This document shows positions 1 to 8,500 of a stretch of 64,000 bases of DNA, one piece after another. Position 1 is the first letter of the stretch, and every line of letters begins with the position of its first letter. The stretch is taken from the NCBI RefSeq assembly GCF_007827595.1, contig NZ_VISR01000014.1, positions 124,001 through 188,000 of the forward strand, given 5' to 3'. The stretch is from Streptomyces sp. BK340 (GTDB taxonomy: Bacteria; Actinomycetota; Actinomycetes; Streptomycetales; Streptomycetaceae). Both the position numbers and the translations under genes were made by a program. The notes under the pieces were generated by a model. It saw only the letters and a list, made by a program, of their open reading frames with translations. It ran no database searches and was not told the origin of the DNA.

Positions 1-1357
1 CATCATCGACACCTACGCCGTCGAGCTGTGCCAGGACGACTACCACTACCTGTACCACGGCACCTGCACCGCGATGGACGAGGTCGAGCAGAAGAACGCG
101 TGGAAGCCGACGACCGCCGACGGGACCGCGGCGGGGTCGTACACCATGCGGGTGTGGCGGACGAAGTACGGCCCGGTCGAGTACCGCGGCACGGTCGGCG
201 GCAAGAAGGTCGCCTACACCACCCTGCGCTCCTCCTACCTGCACGAGGCCGACTCGATCATCGGCTTCCAGATGCTGAACGACCCCGACTACGTCAAGGG
301 CCCGAAGGACTTCCAGAGCGCGGCCCAGCACATCAACTACACCTTCAACTGGTTCTACGCCGACTCCCAGCACACGGCGTACTACAACAGCGGCGACAAC
401 CCGGTCCGGGCGAGCGGCGTCGACGCAGAGTTCCCGGTGTGGGCACAGCCGGCGTACGAGTGGCGGAACTGGGACCCGGCCACCAACACGGCCGACTACA
501 CCCCGGCCTCCGCGCACCCCAGCTCGGTCGACCAGGACTACTACGTCTCCTGGAACAACAAGCAGGCCAAGGACTACACGACCGCTTCCTGGGGCGACGG
601 GTCGGTTCACCGCGGCAACCTGCTCGAGGACCGGGTGAAGAAGCTGGTCGCGGCCGGCGGGGTGACCCGCACCAAGCTGGTGCAGGCCATGGCGGACGCG
701 GCGCTCGCCGACCTGCGCGCCGAGGACGTGCTGCCCAAGCTGCTCAAGGTGATCAACTCCTCCCCGGTGACCGACTCCACGGCCGCCGACGCGGTGAACA
801 AGCTCCAGGCGTGGGTGAGCGCCGGCGCCAGGCGCACGGAGACCTCGGCGGGTTCGAAGACCTACGCCAACGCCGACGCGATCCGCATCCTGGACGCCTG
901 GTGGCCGCTGCTGGTGAAGGCGGAGTTCGAGCCCGGCCTGGGCAGCGACCTCTACACCGCGTTCACCGACAACCTGCCCGTGGACGAGGCCCCGTCCGCC
1001 GGGCACGGCCCGACCGGCTCGCACGCCGGGAGCTCCTTCCAGTACGGCTGGTGGAGCTATGTCGACAAGGACATCCGGTCGGTGCTCGGTGAGTCCGTGC
1101 AGGGACCGCTGGCCCGGCAGTACTGCGGCGGCGGCAGCCTCAGCGCCTGCCGGGACAGCCTGATCGGCACCCTGAAGCAGGCGGCGGGCCTGACCGCCGC
1201 CCAGGTCTACCCGGGTGACGACCAGTGCTCGGCCGGCGACCAGTGGTGCGCCGACTCGATCGTCCAGCGCACCCTGGGCGGCATCAAGCACGGCAGGATC
1301 AGCTGGCAGAACCGGCCGACCTTCCAGCAGGTCGTGGAGTACACGTCACACCGGTGA
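1..1357 (+). CDS. penicillin acylase family protein (3' part)
   Basis: The frame is open from base 2, so only about the last 450 codons are present; the start, signal peptide and Ser nucleophile lie upstream of the window. The text matches the C-terminal part of the large secreted penicillin-acylase/aculeacin-acylase family (Ntn hydrolases, peptidase S45): a YGPVEYRG stretch, WNNKQAKDY, GDGSVHRG, and a C-terminal QYGWW...NRPTFQQVVEY ending. Four cysteines near the C-terminus fit an exported enzyme. Such proteins hydrolyse amide bonds of acylated small molecules such as penicillins, N-acyl-homoserine lactones or lipopeptides; the substrate cannot be read here. The next gene converges on it with only 18 bases between the stops. 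Confidence 0.85.
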   Translation, partial: IIDTYAVELCQDDYHYLYHGTCTAMDEVEQKNAWKPTTADGTAAGSYTMRVWRTKYGPVEYRGTVGGKKVAYTTLRSSYLHEADSIIGFQMLNDPDYVKGPKDFQSAAQHINYTFNWFYADSQHTAYYNSGDNPVRASGVDAEFPVWAQPAYEWRNWDPATNTADYTPASAHPSSVDQDYYVSWNNKQAKDYTTASWGDGSVHRGNLLEDRVKKLVAAGGVTRTKLVQAMADAALADLRAEDVLPKLLKVINSSPVTDSTAADAVNKLQAWVSAGARRTETSAGSKTYANADAIRILDAWWPLLVKAEFEPGLGSDLYTAFTDNLPVDEAPSAGHGPTGSHAGSSFQYGWWSYVDKDIRSVLGESVQGPLARQYCGGGSLSACRDSLIGTLKQAAGLTAAQVYPGDDQCSAGDQWCADSIVQRTLGGIKHGRISWQNRPTFQQVVEYTSHR

Positions 1358-1375
1358 CGCCCGGACGGCGGCGGG

Positions 1376-2650
1376 TCAGACGATACGGCCCGCCGCCAGC
1401 ACCACCCGCGCCAGTTCCGGGTGCACGATGTCGCTGTGCGCCCCGGACGGCGGGCCCCCGGCGCGGACGACCGCGGCCGCGTCGACGTTCACACAGCCCG
1501 ATCCGGGCAGCGCCCCGTTCAGGGCCGCGGCGAGGTCCAGCTTCGCGGTGCCCGGCACCGCCTGCACCCCGTCGTGCCCCATGGCCCCCCACTCGGGGCC
1601 CAGCACACCCGCGACGTCGACACCCAGGACCGAGTGGTCGTCCCCCGCGAGACGCGAGGCGAGCGGATAGAAGGTGCCGAGCGCGCCGTCGAAGTGCGAG
1701 TAGCAGCACACCAGCGGGCCGTCGATCCGCTTCTGCAGGTCCTTGAGCGCGCCGGCGGTGTCCGGGTCCCCGGGCAGCCGGGCCGCGAACGCGTAGTGGG
1801 AGAAGGCGCCCTGCAGCAGGGTCACGGACTTCACCGTGCGCACTCCGCCGGGCAGCCCGCGCAGCGCGAACGCCACCAGCCGCCCGCCGAAGCTGTGTCC
1901 GACCAGATGCACCCGCACACCGGGAGCCGCCTGGGCCAACTGCCCGACGAAGGACCCGAGTCCGTGCTCGCCGACCGTCCCGGCCCGCCGTTTCATCATG
2001 TAGTACGTCGCCTGCCGCAGCAGCTCCTTGGCGCCCTCCCAGGGGTTGGGCAGGCTGAACTCGGGGTGCGGTCCGGTCAGCGCCGCGGCGAACTCCTCGC
2101 AGGCGGTCACCGTGTCGCCGCTGAACATGAGGGGCTCGCCCGGCTGCGAGGTGTCCGCCGCGGCGAGTGGCGGGGCCGCCCCGACCAGCTGCCGCACCAA
2201 CTGCCCGAACCGGGCCAACCCCTGTTCCCCGTCCGGCTGTTCGTCCAGCATCCGGGCCAGCCGGTCGAGCTGCTCGGCCCGGTCGGGGAAGGCCGTCAGC
2301 AGCGCGCGCCGGGTGTCCGGGTCCAGCGCCGGGCCCGCCGCGAGAGCGGGCGCGGCGCTCGGGAAGTCCGGGATCGGCTCGTCGCAGAACCGCATCGACG
2401 GCCAGATCACCCCCACGTACCCGATCCGCGCCTTCGGTGCGAGCTTCGGGATCGGGGCGTAGAAGCGCCGGTACAGCGCGGTGGCGCCCGAACGGTCGTT
2501 GTTCCAGCCGTGCGCGAAGACGATCAGGTCACGGACGTCCCGGTCCGTGACCTGCGCCAGCAGCCGGTCGCGTTCGGGGCCGTCCACGTCCCCGTCCGCA
2601 TCGAAGGTCAGCTCCCAGTAGGGAGTCACGCTCATCCCAGGATCCGCCAT
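1376..2650 (-). CDS. alpha/beta hydrolase-like protein
   Basis: This is a 424-residue cytoplasmic protein with no signal peptide. The fold is shown by an N-terminal DLIVFAHGWNN strand (oxyanion region) and a GHSFGGR nucleophile elbow in the second half. A DDHSVLGVD segment and a C-terminal SDIVHPEL segment could supply the acid and histidine. The long insert between HGW and GHS probably forms a lid. Homologues in Streptomyces are often mislabelled as serine/threonine kinases, but I see no kinase motif. The ATG at 2650 follows a GGGAG site; an internal ATG five codons later (2635) is an alternative. It follows the NamZ-like gene on the same strand after 80 bases. The substrate is unknown. Confidence 0.7.
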   Translation of the reverse strand: MADPGMSVTPYWELTFDADGDVDGPERDRLLAQVTDRDVRDLIVFAHGWNNDRSGATALYRRFYAPIPKLAPKARIGYVGVIWPSMRFCDEPIPDFPSAAPALAAGPALDPDTRRALLTAFPDRAEQLDRLARMLDEQPDGEQGLARFGQLVRQLVGAAPPLAAADTSQPGEPLMFSGDTVTACEEFAAALTGPHPEFSLPNPWEGAKELLRQATYYMMKRRAGTVGEHGLGSFVGQLAQAAPGVRVHLVGHSFGGRLVAFALRGLPGGVRTVKSVTLLQGAFSHYAFAARLPGDPDTAGALKDLQKRIDGPLVCCYSHFDGALGTFYPLASRLAGDDHSVLGVDVAGVLGPEWGAMGHDGVQAVPGTAKLDLAAALNGALPGSGCVNVDAAAVVRAGGPPSGAHSDIVHPELARVVLAAGRIV

Positions 2651-2730
2651 GCCGGGCTCCCTCGTCCCCCGAACGATGCGATGTGGGCGTATCGTCCTGC
2701 GCCGGGGCAGAGTTGGCCATACGACGCGGT

Positions 2731-3957
2731 TCACTTGTAGAGCAGATATTCCTTTCGAATGCTCCGGAAAGCGGCCAGCTCGTCCTGCCAGGCGGCGACC
2801 ACCTCGTCCGGCCCGGCCCCCGCGTCGATCATGGTCCGCACCAGGGTGGAGCCGGTGAGCTTGTCGATCCAGTTGTCCGAGCGCCAGGCGAAGCCGTCCC
2901 AGACCTTCCGTGCGGTCACCAGCAGGGCGATCCCGGTGCGTACGGGGTCGTAGGCGGCCCGGTCCCGCACATGGATCTGCACGCCCCCGACGGTCTTGCC
3001 CTGGAACTTGGAGAAGGTGGGCGCGAAGTAGGCCTCCCGGAACCGCACACCCGGCAGGCCCAGCTCGTCGGCCGCGGCGGCCCAGCGCCCGTCGACGTCC
3101 TCGGCGCCGAGGAGTTCGAAGGGCCGGGTCGTGCCGCGCCCCTCGGAGAGGTTGGTGCCCTCGAACATGCAGGTGCCCGAGTACACCAGTGCGGTGTCCG
3201 GGGTCGGCATGTTCGGGCTGGGCGGCACCCAGGGCAGACCGGAGGCGTCGTAGAACCATGTGCGCTTCCAGCCCGTCATCAGGACGGTCTCCAGCGGCAC
3301 CGGCGTGCTCAGGAACTCCCCGTTGAACAGCCGGGCCAGCTCGGCGACCGTCATGCCGTGCGCCTGCGCGATGGGCCGGCGGCCCACGAAGGTGGCGAAC
3401 TCCCTGTGCAGGACGGGGCCCTGGGCCGAGCGTCCGGTGACCGGATTCGGGCGGTCGAGCACGACGAAGCTCTTGCCCGCGAGCTGGGCCGCCTCCATGC
3501 AGTCGTACAGGGTCCAGATGTACGTGTAGAAGCGGGCGCCCACGTCCTGGATGTCGAAGACGATCGTGTCGACCCCGGAGGCGGTGAAGATGTCCGCCAG
3601 CGGGCGGCCGCTCCTGAGGTACGTGTCGTAGACCGGCAGACCCGTCGCCGGGTCGTCGTAGCGGCCCTCGGAGCCGCCGGCCTGGGCGGTGCCGCGGAAG
3701 CCGTGCTCGGGGCCGAAGACCGCCGTGAGCCTGCAGCGGGGGTCGGCGTGCATGACGTCGACGATGTGCAGGGCGTCACGGGTGATGCCGGTGGGGTTGG
3801 TCACGATGCCCACTCGCCGGCCGCCGAGGAGGGCGTATCCGTCGGCTGCGAGTCTTTCGAAACCTGTACGCAGGTGATCGGCTGCGGCTGCCGGTGTTGC
3901 TGTGAGCGAGGCGGTGACTGTTGCTGCTGCGAGTAAGGCTCTTCTGGACAGGTGCAT
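2731..3957 (-). CDS. secreted DUF1343 / NamZ-like exo-beta-N-acetylmuramidase
   Basis: The product is 408 residues. A short basic N-terminus and an alanine-rich hydrophobic stretch ending TPAAAADH is a Sec or Tat-like signal peptide (RRALLAAA), so it is exported. The mature part has the DUF1343 signature: GIVTNPTGI, FGPEHGFRG, DIQDVGARFYTYIWT, VLDRPNPV and PSPNMPTPDTALVY. Characterised members (NamZ) release terminal N-acetylmuramic acid from peptidoglycan fragments, so a role in cell-wall turnover or scavenging is likely. The ATG at 3957 has an excellent GGAGGT site six bases away; a longer frame upstream lacks coding character. It is transcribed away from the SDR gene across a 204-base divergent spacer. 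Confidence 0.85.
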   Translation of the reverse strand: MHLSRRALLAAATVTASLTATPAAAADHLRTGFERLAADGYALLGGRRVGIVTNPTGITRDALHIVDVMHADPRCRLTAVFGPEHGFRGTAQAGGSEGRYDDPATGLPVYDTYLRSGRPLADIFTASGVDTIVFDIQDVGARFYTYIWTLYDCMEAAQLAGKSFVVLDRPNPVTGRSAQGPVLHREFATFVGRRPIAQAHGMTVAELARLFNGEFLSTPVPLETVLMTGWKRTWFYDASGLPWVPPSPNMPTPDTALVYSGTCMFEGTNLSEGRGTTRPFELLGAEDVDGRWAAAADELGLPGVRFREAYFAPTFSKFQGKTVGGVQIHVRDRAAYDPVRTGIALLVTARKVWDGFAWRSDNWIDKLTGSTLVRTMIDAGAGPDEVVAAWQDELAAFRSIRKEYLLYK

Positions 3958-4095
3958 CGGTGACCTCCACGTCGAGCGTTCCCGCAGGCAGTGTGGCAGG
4001 CTGCGGGCCGTCCGTGGCTGATCGCGCCCACGCGGCGGAGCCGCACATCGATGCAGCCCCGCGACACTGGGGAGTCGACCCTTCCGTACACACAT

Positions 4096-4109
4096 ACCGA
4101 CTGGTTAGT
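4096..4109. promoter_or_regulatory. TetR-type operator half of a shared pair
   Basis: ACCGACTGGTTAGT lies in the divergent spacer 53 bases before the SDR start. It is an imperfect 14-bp dyad and matches 12 of 16 positions, counting flanks, of the perfect palindrome at 9565-9580 before the kinase/dehydrogenase operon. The TetR gene at 6617 sits between the two units. Binding by that regulator is an inference. Confidence 0.5.
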
Positions 4110-4161
4110 CTGGGATGCCAGAGCCGATACGCGCCGCGCGAGATCGCGTCGAAGGAGACCG

Positions 4162-4935
4162 ATGGTGGAAGCCGTGCAGGATGCCGGAGTGGTCGTCACC
4201 GGAGCGGGCGGGGGGATCGGGGCCGCGCTGGCCCGCAGGTTCGCGGCCGAGGGTGCCAGAGTCGTCGTCAATGACCTGGACGCCGGGAAGGCCGAGGCGG
4301 TGGCCGCGGAGATCGGCGGGACAGCCGTGCCGGGCGATGCCTCCGCGATCGTCGGTGACGCCCGTGAGGCGCTCGGTGGTGCCGTGGACGTCTTCTGCGC
4401 CAACGCCGGCGTCGCCTTCGAGGACGCGGGTGCCGGCGAGCCCCTCGACGAGAAGGCCTGGGCGCTGTCCTGGGACGTCAACGTGATGGCCCACGTCCGG
4501 GCGGCCCAGGCGCTGCTGCCGGACTGGCTGGAGCGCGGGCGCGGCCGGTTCGTCTCCACGGTGTCGGCCGCCGGACTCCTCACCATGCTCGGCGCCCCCT
4601 CGTACAGCGTCACCAAGCACGGCGCGCTGGCCTTCGCCGAGTGGCTTTCGCTCACCTACGGCCACCGGGGCGTCAGGGTCCACGCCATCTGCCCGCAGGG
4701 CGTCCGCACCGACATGCTGGCCGCCACCGGCAGCGCGGGCGACCTGGTGCTGCAGCCGACCGCGATCGAACCGGAGGCGGTCGCCGAGGCGCTGTTCCGG
4801 GGCATCGCGGAGGACCGCTTCCTGATCCTGCCGCACCCCGAGGTCGCCGAGTACTACCAGGCACGGGCCGCCACCCCCGACCGCTGGCTCGCCGGAATGA
4901 ACCACATCCAGCAGAAGTGGGAGGCCACCCGGTGA
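4162..4935 (+). CDS. SDR family oxidoreductase
   Basis: This is a 257-residue classical short-chain dehydrogenase. It has the TGAGGGIG dinucleotide motif at 13-20, an acidic VVVNDLD strand end near 34-40 that favours NAD(H), NAG at 81-83, and the catalytic Ser135, Tyr148 and Lys152 (SYSVTK). The ATG at 4162 follows GAAGGAGA. The gene overlaps the next one by four bases (GTGA), so the two are translationally coupled. In this context it probably oxidises or reduces a hydroxyacyl-CoA or keto-acyl intermediate made by the neighbouring ligase, comparable to LvaD in levulinate catabolism. That role is inferred from neighbours; the family alone does not fix the substrate. Confidence 0.88.
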   Translation: MVEAVQDAGVVVTGAGGGIGAALARRFAAEGARVVVNDLDAGKAEAVAAEIGGTAVPGDASAIVGDAREALGGAVDVFCANAGVAFEDAGAGEPLDEKAWALSWDVNVMAHVRAAQALLPDWLERGRGRFVSTVSAAGLLTMLGAPSYSVTKHGALAFAEWLSLTYGHRGVRVHAICPQGVRTDMLAATGSAGDLVLQPTAIEPEAVAEALFRGIAEDRFLILPHPEVAEYYQARAATPDRWLAGMNHIQQKWEATR

Positions 4936-6602
4936 GCGCCTCACCGTACGCGACGCGGCCCTGGCTGGCCCTGCTCAACGAGGTGCAGCGCGGGCCGGTC
5001 GACCCCGCCGACTCGCTCGTGCACGCCCTGCGCGCGGCCGTCGCCGACGCCCCCGACCGCACCTTCCTCGCCTACTTCGACGCCCGGCTGAGCTACCGCG
5101 AGGTCGACGAGCTGAGCGACTCCGTGGCCGCCCACCTCGCCGCGCGCGGTCTGGAGCGCGGCGACCGGGTCGCCGTCCTGCTGCAGAACTCCCCGCACTT
5201 CGTCCTGGCCGTCCTCGGGGCCTGGAAGGCGGGCGCGACCGTCGTGCCCGTCAACCCGATGTACAAGTCGGCCGAGGTCGCCCATGTGCTGCGGGACGCC
5301 GAGGTCGCCGCGCTGATCTGCTCCGACCGGGCCTGGGAGTCGTATCTGCGGGACACGGCCGCCGGCTCGCCGGTGCGGATCGTGCTCACCGGGTGCGAGC
5401 TGGACTTCCAGACCCGGGACGACGCGCGCGTGCTCACCTTCGAGCGGCTGCCCCAGGCCCCCGACGCCGACGACCTCGTGGCCGTCGCCCGGCAGGGCGG
5501 CAGGGTACCCGGGGACCGCGACCCGGGCCCCGGCGACATCGCGCTGATCAGCTACACCTCGGGCACCAGCGGCACCCCGAAGGGTGCCACCAACACGCAC
5601 GGCAACATCATGCACAACGCCGAGCGGCAGCGGACCGGGCTCGCCCTGCCGGACGCACCCGTCTACTTCGCGCTCGCACCGCTGTTCCACATCACCGGGA
5701 TGGTCAGCGAGTTCGCGTCGTGTCTCACCAGCGCGGGCACGCTGGTGCTCGCCTACCGCTTCGAGCCGGGTGTCGTCCTGGACGCGTTCACCGAGCACCG
5801 CCCGCACTACACGGTCGGCCCGTCCACCGCGTACATGGCGCTGGCCGCCCACCCCGACGTCACCTCGGAGCACTTCGTCTCCTTCGTGGGCATCGCCTCG
5901 GGCGGCGCCCCCGTGCCGCCCGCCCTGGTGGAGAAGTTCCGCGCCCAGTGCGGCCAGTACATCCGCACCGGCTACGGGCTGACCGAGTGCAGCGGGGCCG
6001 CCGCGGCCGTCCCGCCCGGCCTGGAGTCGCCCGTCGACCAGGCCTCCGGGACGCTCGCCGTCGGAGTGCCCGGCGCCGACACCCTCGTACGCATCCTGGA
6101 CGAGCGGGGCGAGGAGGTCCCCTTCGGCGAGCAGGGCGAGATCGTGGTCCGCGGGCCCCAGGTGGTCCCCGGCTACTGGCGGCGGGCCGAGGCCACCGCC
6201 GAGACCTTCCCGGACGGGGAGCTGCGCACCGGCGACATCGGCTTCATGGACGCGCAGGGCTGGCTCTACGTGGTCGACCGCAAGAAGGACATGATCAACG
6301 CGTCCGGCTTCAAGGTGTGGCCGCGCGAGGTCGAGGACGTCCTGTACACCCATCCGGCGGTGCGCGAGGCCGCCGTCGTCGGCGTCCCCGACGGCTACCG
6401 CGGGGAGACCGTCAAGGCGTACATCAGCCTGCGGCCGGGCGCCGAGGCGGACCCGGATGAATTCGCGGTGTACTGCAAGGAGAGACTGGCTGCCTACAAG
6501 TACCCGCGCCAGGTGGAGATCCTGCCCGACTTGCCCAAGACGACGAGTGGGAAGATCCTCCGTCGGGAACTGCGTTCCCGCGCCCACGACAATCAGCAGT
6601 AA
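4932..6602 (+). CDS. acyl-CoA synthetase (AMP-forming)
   Basis: This 556-residue ANL-superfamily ligase makes acyl-CoA from a carboxylate, ATP and CoA through an acyl-adenylate. Visible motifs are the P-loop SYTSGTSGTPKG near 206-217, the GYGLTE motif near 346, TGDIGF with DRKKDMI near 432-452, and the C-terminal catalytic lysine 541 in TTSGK. The length suits a medium- or long-chain or aryl acid ligase. The GTG at 4932 is preceded by GGGAGG and overlaps the SDR stop. It is followed after 14 bases by the TetR gene, so SDR, ligase and regulator form one transcript. The chain length cannot be read from sequence alone. Confidence 0.9.
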   Translation: MSASPYATRPWLALLNEVQRGPVDPADSLVHALRAAVADAPDRTFLAYFDARLSYREVDELSDSVAAHLAARGLERGDRVAVLLQNSPHFVLAVLGAWKAGATVVPVNPMYKSAEVAHVLRDAEVAALICSDRAWESYLRDTAAGSPVRIVLTGCELDFQTRDDARVLTFERLPQAPDADDLVAVARQGGRVPGDRDPGPGDIALISYTSGTSGTPKGATNTHGNIMHNAERQRTGLALPDAPVYFALAPLFHITGMVSEFASCLTSAGTLVLAYRFEPGVVLDAFTEHRPHYTVGPSTAYMALAAHPDVTSEHFVSFVGIASGGAPVPPALVEKFRAQCGQYIRTGYGLTECSGAAAAVPPGLESPVDQASGTLAVGVPGADTLVRILDERGEEVPFGEQGEIVVRGPQVVPGYWRRAEATAETFPDGELRTGDIGFMDAQGWLYVVDRKKDMINASGFKVWPREVEDVLYTHPAVREAAVVGVPDGYRGETVKAYISLRPGAEADPDEFAVYCKERLAAYKYPRQVEILPDLPKTTSGKILRRELRSRAHDNQQ

Positions 6603-6616
6603 CGACGGAAAGGCAG

Positions 6617-7219
6617 GTGGCGGCAGTGCCCAGGACGACGGACGGAGACGGGACGCCCGTTCCGCAGCGGCTGCTGAACGCCGCCACCCGCCTCTTCGCC
6701 GAGCAGGGCTACGACCGCACTTCGGTGCAGGAGATCGTGGAGGCGGCCGGCGTCACCAAGGGGGCGCTGTACCACTACTTCGGCTCCAAGGACGACCTTC
6801 TGCACGAGGTGTACGCGCGGGTGCTGCGCGTCCAGCAGGAGCGGCTGGACCACTTCGCCACCATGGACGCTCCGGTGGAGAAGCGGCTCAGGGGCGCGGC
6901 CGCGGACGTCGTCGTCACGACGATCGAGAACCTCGACGACGCGATGATCTTCTTCCGCTCCATGCACCACCTGAGCCCGGAGAAGAACAAGCAGGTGCGC
7001 GCCGAGCGCCGGCGCTACCACGAGCAGTTCCGCGCGCTCATCGAGGAGGGCCAGCGCGAGGGCGTCTTCTCCACGGCGACCCCCGCCGACCTGGTCGTGG
7101 ACTACCACTTCGGCTCGGTCCACCACCTGTCGACCTGGTACCGCCCGGACGGCCCCCTCACCCCCCAGCAGGTCGCCGACCACCTGGCCGACCTGCTGCT
7201 GCGGGCGCTGCGTCCCTAG
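6617..7219 (+). CDS. TetR family transcriptional regulator
   Basis: This is a 200-residue TetR-type repressor. The N-terminal helix-turn-helix covers roughly residues 18-64 (RLFAEQGYDRTSVQEIV, then the recognition helix TKGALYHYFGSKDDLL), and the rest is an all-helical ligand domain. It is the third gene of the SDR-ligase operon. Palindromes of the TetR type lie in front of both this operon (4096-4109) and the facing kinase/dehydrogenase operon (9565-9580), so it is the obvious candidate to repress both, probably released by an acyl-CoA. The GTG at 6617 is used here; a GTG at 6626 with AGGTGG ahead of it is an equally reasonable start. Confidence 0.88.
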   Translation: MAAVPRTTDGDGTPVPQRLLNAATRLFAEQGYDRTSVQEIVEAAGVTKGALYHYFGSKDDLLHEVYARVLRVQQERLDHFATMDAPVEKRLRGAAADVVVTTIENLDDAMIFFRSMHHLSPEKNKQVRAERRRYHEQFRALIEEGQREGVFSTATPADLVVDYHFGSVHHLSTWYRPDGPLTPQQVADHLADLLLRALRP

Positions 7220-7235
7220 CCCCGCAGACATACCG

Positions 7236-7270
7236 GTGAGGGGCGGTCGCCCACGGCGGCCGCCCCTCAC
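7236..7270. terminator. bidirectional hairpin between convergent genes
   Basis: A 16-bp stem (GTGAGGGGCGGTCGCC with its partner, one G-T wobble) closes a CAC loop. It lies between the stops of the TetR gene and the acyl-CoA dehydrogenase gene. Confidence 0.8.
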
Positions 7271-7279
7271 CCATGCTCC

Positions 7280-8494
7280 CTAGAGGTACTTCTTCAGCTC
7301 CCGTCGCGCCAGCGACCGCTGGTGCACCTCGTCCGGGCCGTCGGCCAGCATCAGGGTGCGGGCACTCGCGTACAGCTCGGCCAGCGGGAAGTCCTGGCTC
7401 ACACCGCCCGCGCCGTGCAGCTGGATGGCCCGGTCCAGGATGCCGACCACCGCGCGCGGGGTGGCGATCTTGATGGCCTGGATCTCCGCGTGGGCGCCCT
7501 TGTTGCCGACGGTGTCCATCAGCCAGGCCGTCTTCAGCACCAGCAGCCGCAGCTGCTCCACGGTGACCCGGGCGTCGGCGATCCAGTTCTGGACGACACC
7601 CTGCTGGGCCAGCGCCTTGCCGAAGGCGGTGCGCGAGACGGCCCGCCTGCACATCAGCTCGATCGCGCGCTCGGCCATGCCGATCAGCCGCATGCAGTGG
7701 TGGATCCGGCCCGGGCCGAGCCGGGCCTGGGCGATGGCGAAGCCGCCGCCCTCCTCGCCGATGAGGTTCGACACCGGCACGCGCGCCCGGTCGAAGACCA
7801 CCTCGGCGTGGCCGCCGTGGGAGTGGTCCTCGTAACCGAAGACCTGCATCGCGCGCCTGACGGTCACGCCGGGGGTGTCGCGCGGGACCAGGACCATCGA
7901 CTGCTGGCGCCGGATGTCCGCCCCGTCCGGGTCCGTCTTGCCCATGACGATGAAGATCTTGCAGTCCGGGTTCATCGCCCCGGAGATGTACCACTTGCGG
8001 CCGGTGATGACGTACTCGTCGCCGTCCCGCTCGATGTGCGTGGTGATGTTGGTGGCGTCGGAGGAGGCCACGTCCGGCTCGGTCATCGCGAACGCCGAGC
8101 GGATCTCACCGGCGAGCAGCGGCTCCAGCCACTGCTTCTTCTGCTGCTCGTTGCCGAACTGCGCCAGCACCTCCATGTTCCCGGTGTCGGGCGCGGCGCA
8201 GTTCGTCGCCGTGGGCGCGAGGTGCGGGGAGCGGCCGGTGATCTCGGCGAGCGGCGCGTACTGGAGGTTCGTCAGTCCGGCGCCGTACTCGGTGTCCGGC
8301 AGGAAGAGGTTCCACAGACCCTGCCTGCGCGCCTCGGCCTTCAGCTCGTCGACCACGGCCGGGGTGTCCCAGGGCGAGGCCAGCGCGGCACGCTGCTCCT
8401 CCGCCACCGCCTCCGCCGGATGGACGTACTCGTCCATGAAGGCGAGCAGCTTGCCGCGCAGCTCCTCCGTACGCGCGTCGAACGCGAAGTCCAT
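7280..8494 (-). CDS. acyl-CoA dehydrogenase, ACAD10/11-like
   Basis: This is a 404-residue flavoprotein of the acyl-CoA dehydrogenase family. The N-terminal helical domain is followed by the beta-domain motif AFAMTEPDVASSDATNI and a C-terminal helical domain with QLHGAGGVSQDFPLA. Where MCAD carries its catalytic glutamate (YEGT), this protein reads ADGPDEVH, the form seen in ACAD10/11-like enzymes. The stop of the upstream kinase gene is six bases before this ATG, so the pair is co-transcribed. In ACAD11 and LvaC the dehydrogenase-like domain acts on a 4-phosphoacyl-CoA made by a partner kinase. The same division of labour is inferred here. An ordinary short-chain acyl-CoA dehydrogenase is the alternative. 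Confidence 0.9.
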   Translation of the reverse strand: MDFAFDARTEELRGKLLAFMDEYVHPAEAVAEEQRAALASPWDTPAVVDELKAEARRQGLWNLFLPDTEYGAGLTNLQYAPLAEITGRSPHLAPTATNCAAPDTGNMEVLAQFGNEQQKKQWLEPLLAGEIRSAFAMTEPDVASSDATNITTHIERDGDEYVITGRKWYISGAMNPDCKIFIVMGKTDPDGADIRRQQSMVLVPRDTPGVTVRRAMQVFGYEDHSHGGHAEVVFDRARVPVSNLIGEEGGGFAIAQARLGPGRIHHCMRLIGMAERAIELMCRRAVSRTAFGKALAQQGVVQNWIADARVTVEQLRLLVLKTAWLMDTVGNKGAHAEIQAIKIATPRAVVGILDRAIQLHGAGGVSQDFPLAELYASARTLMLADGPDEVHQRSLARRELKKYL

Positions 8495-8500
8495 GTCCGG

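Noticed and set aside
1376-3259. Extended start for the alpha/beta hydrolase into the NamZ-like gene
   Set aside because: The first 200 residues are a frame-shifted shadow of the muramidase; a proper start with GGGAG exists at 2650.
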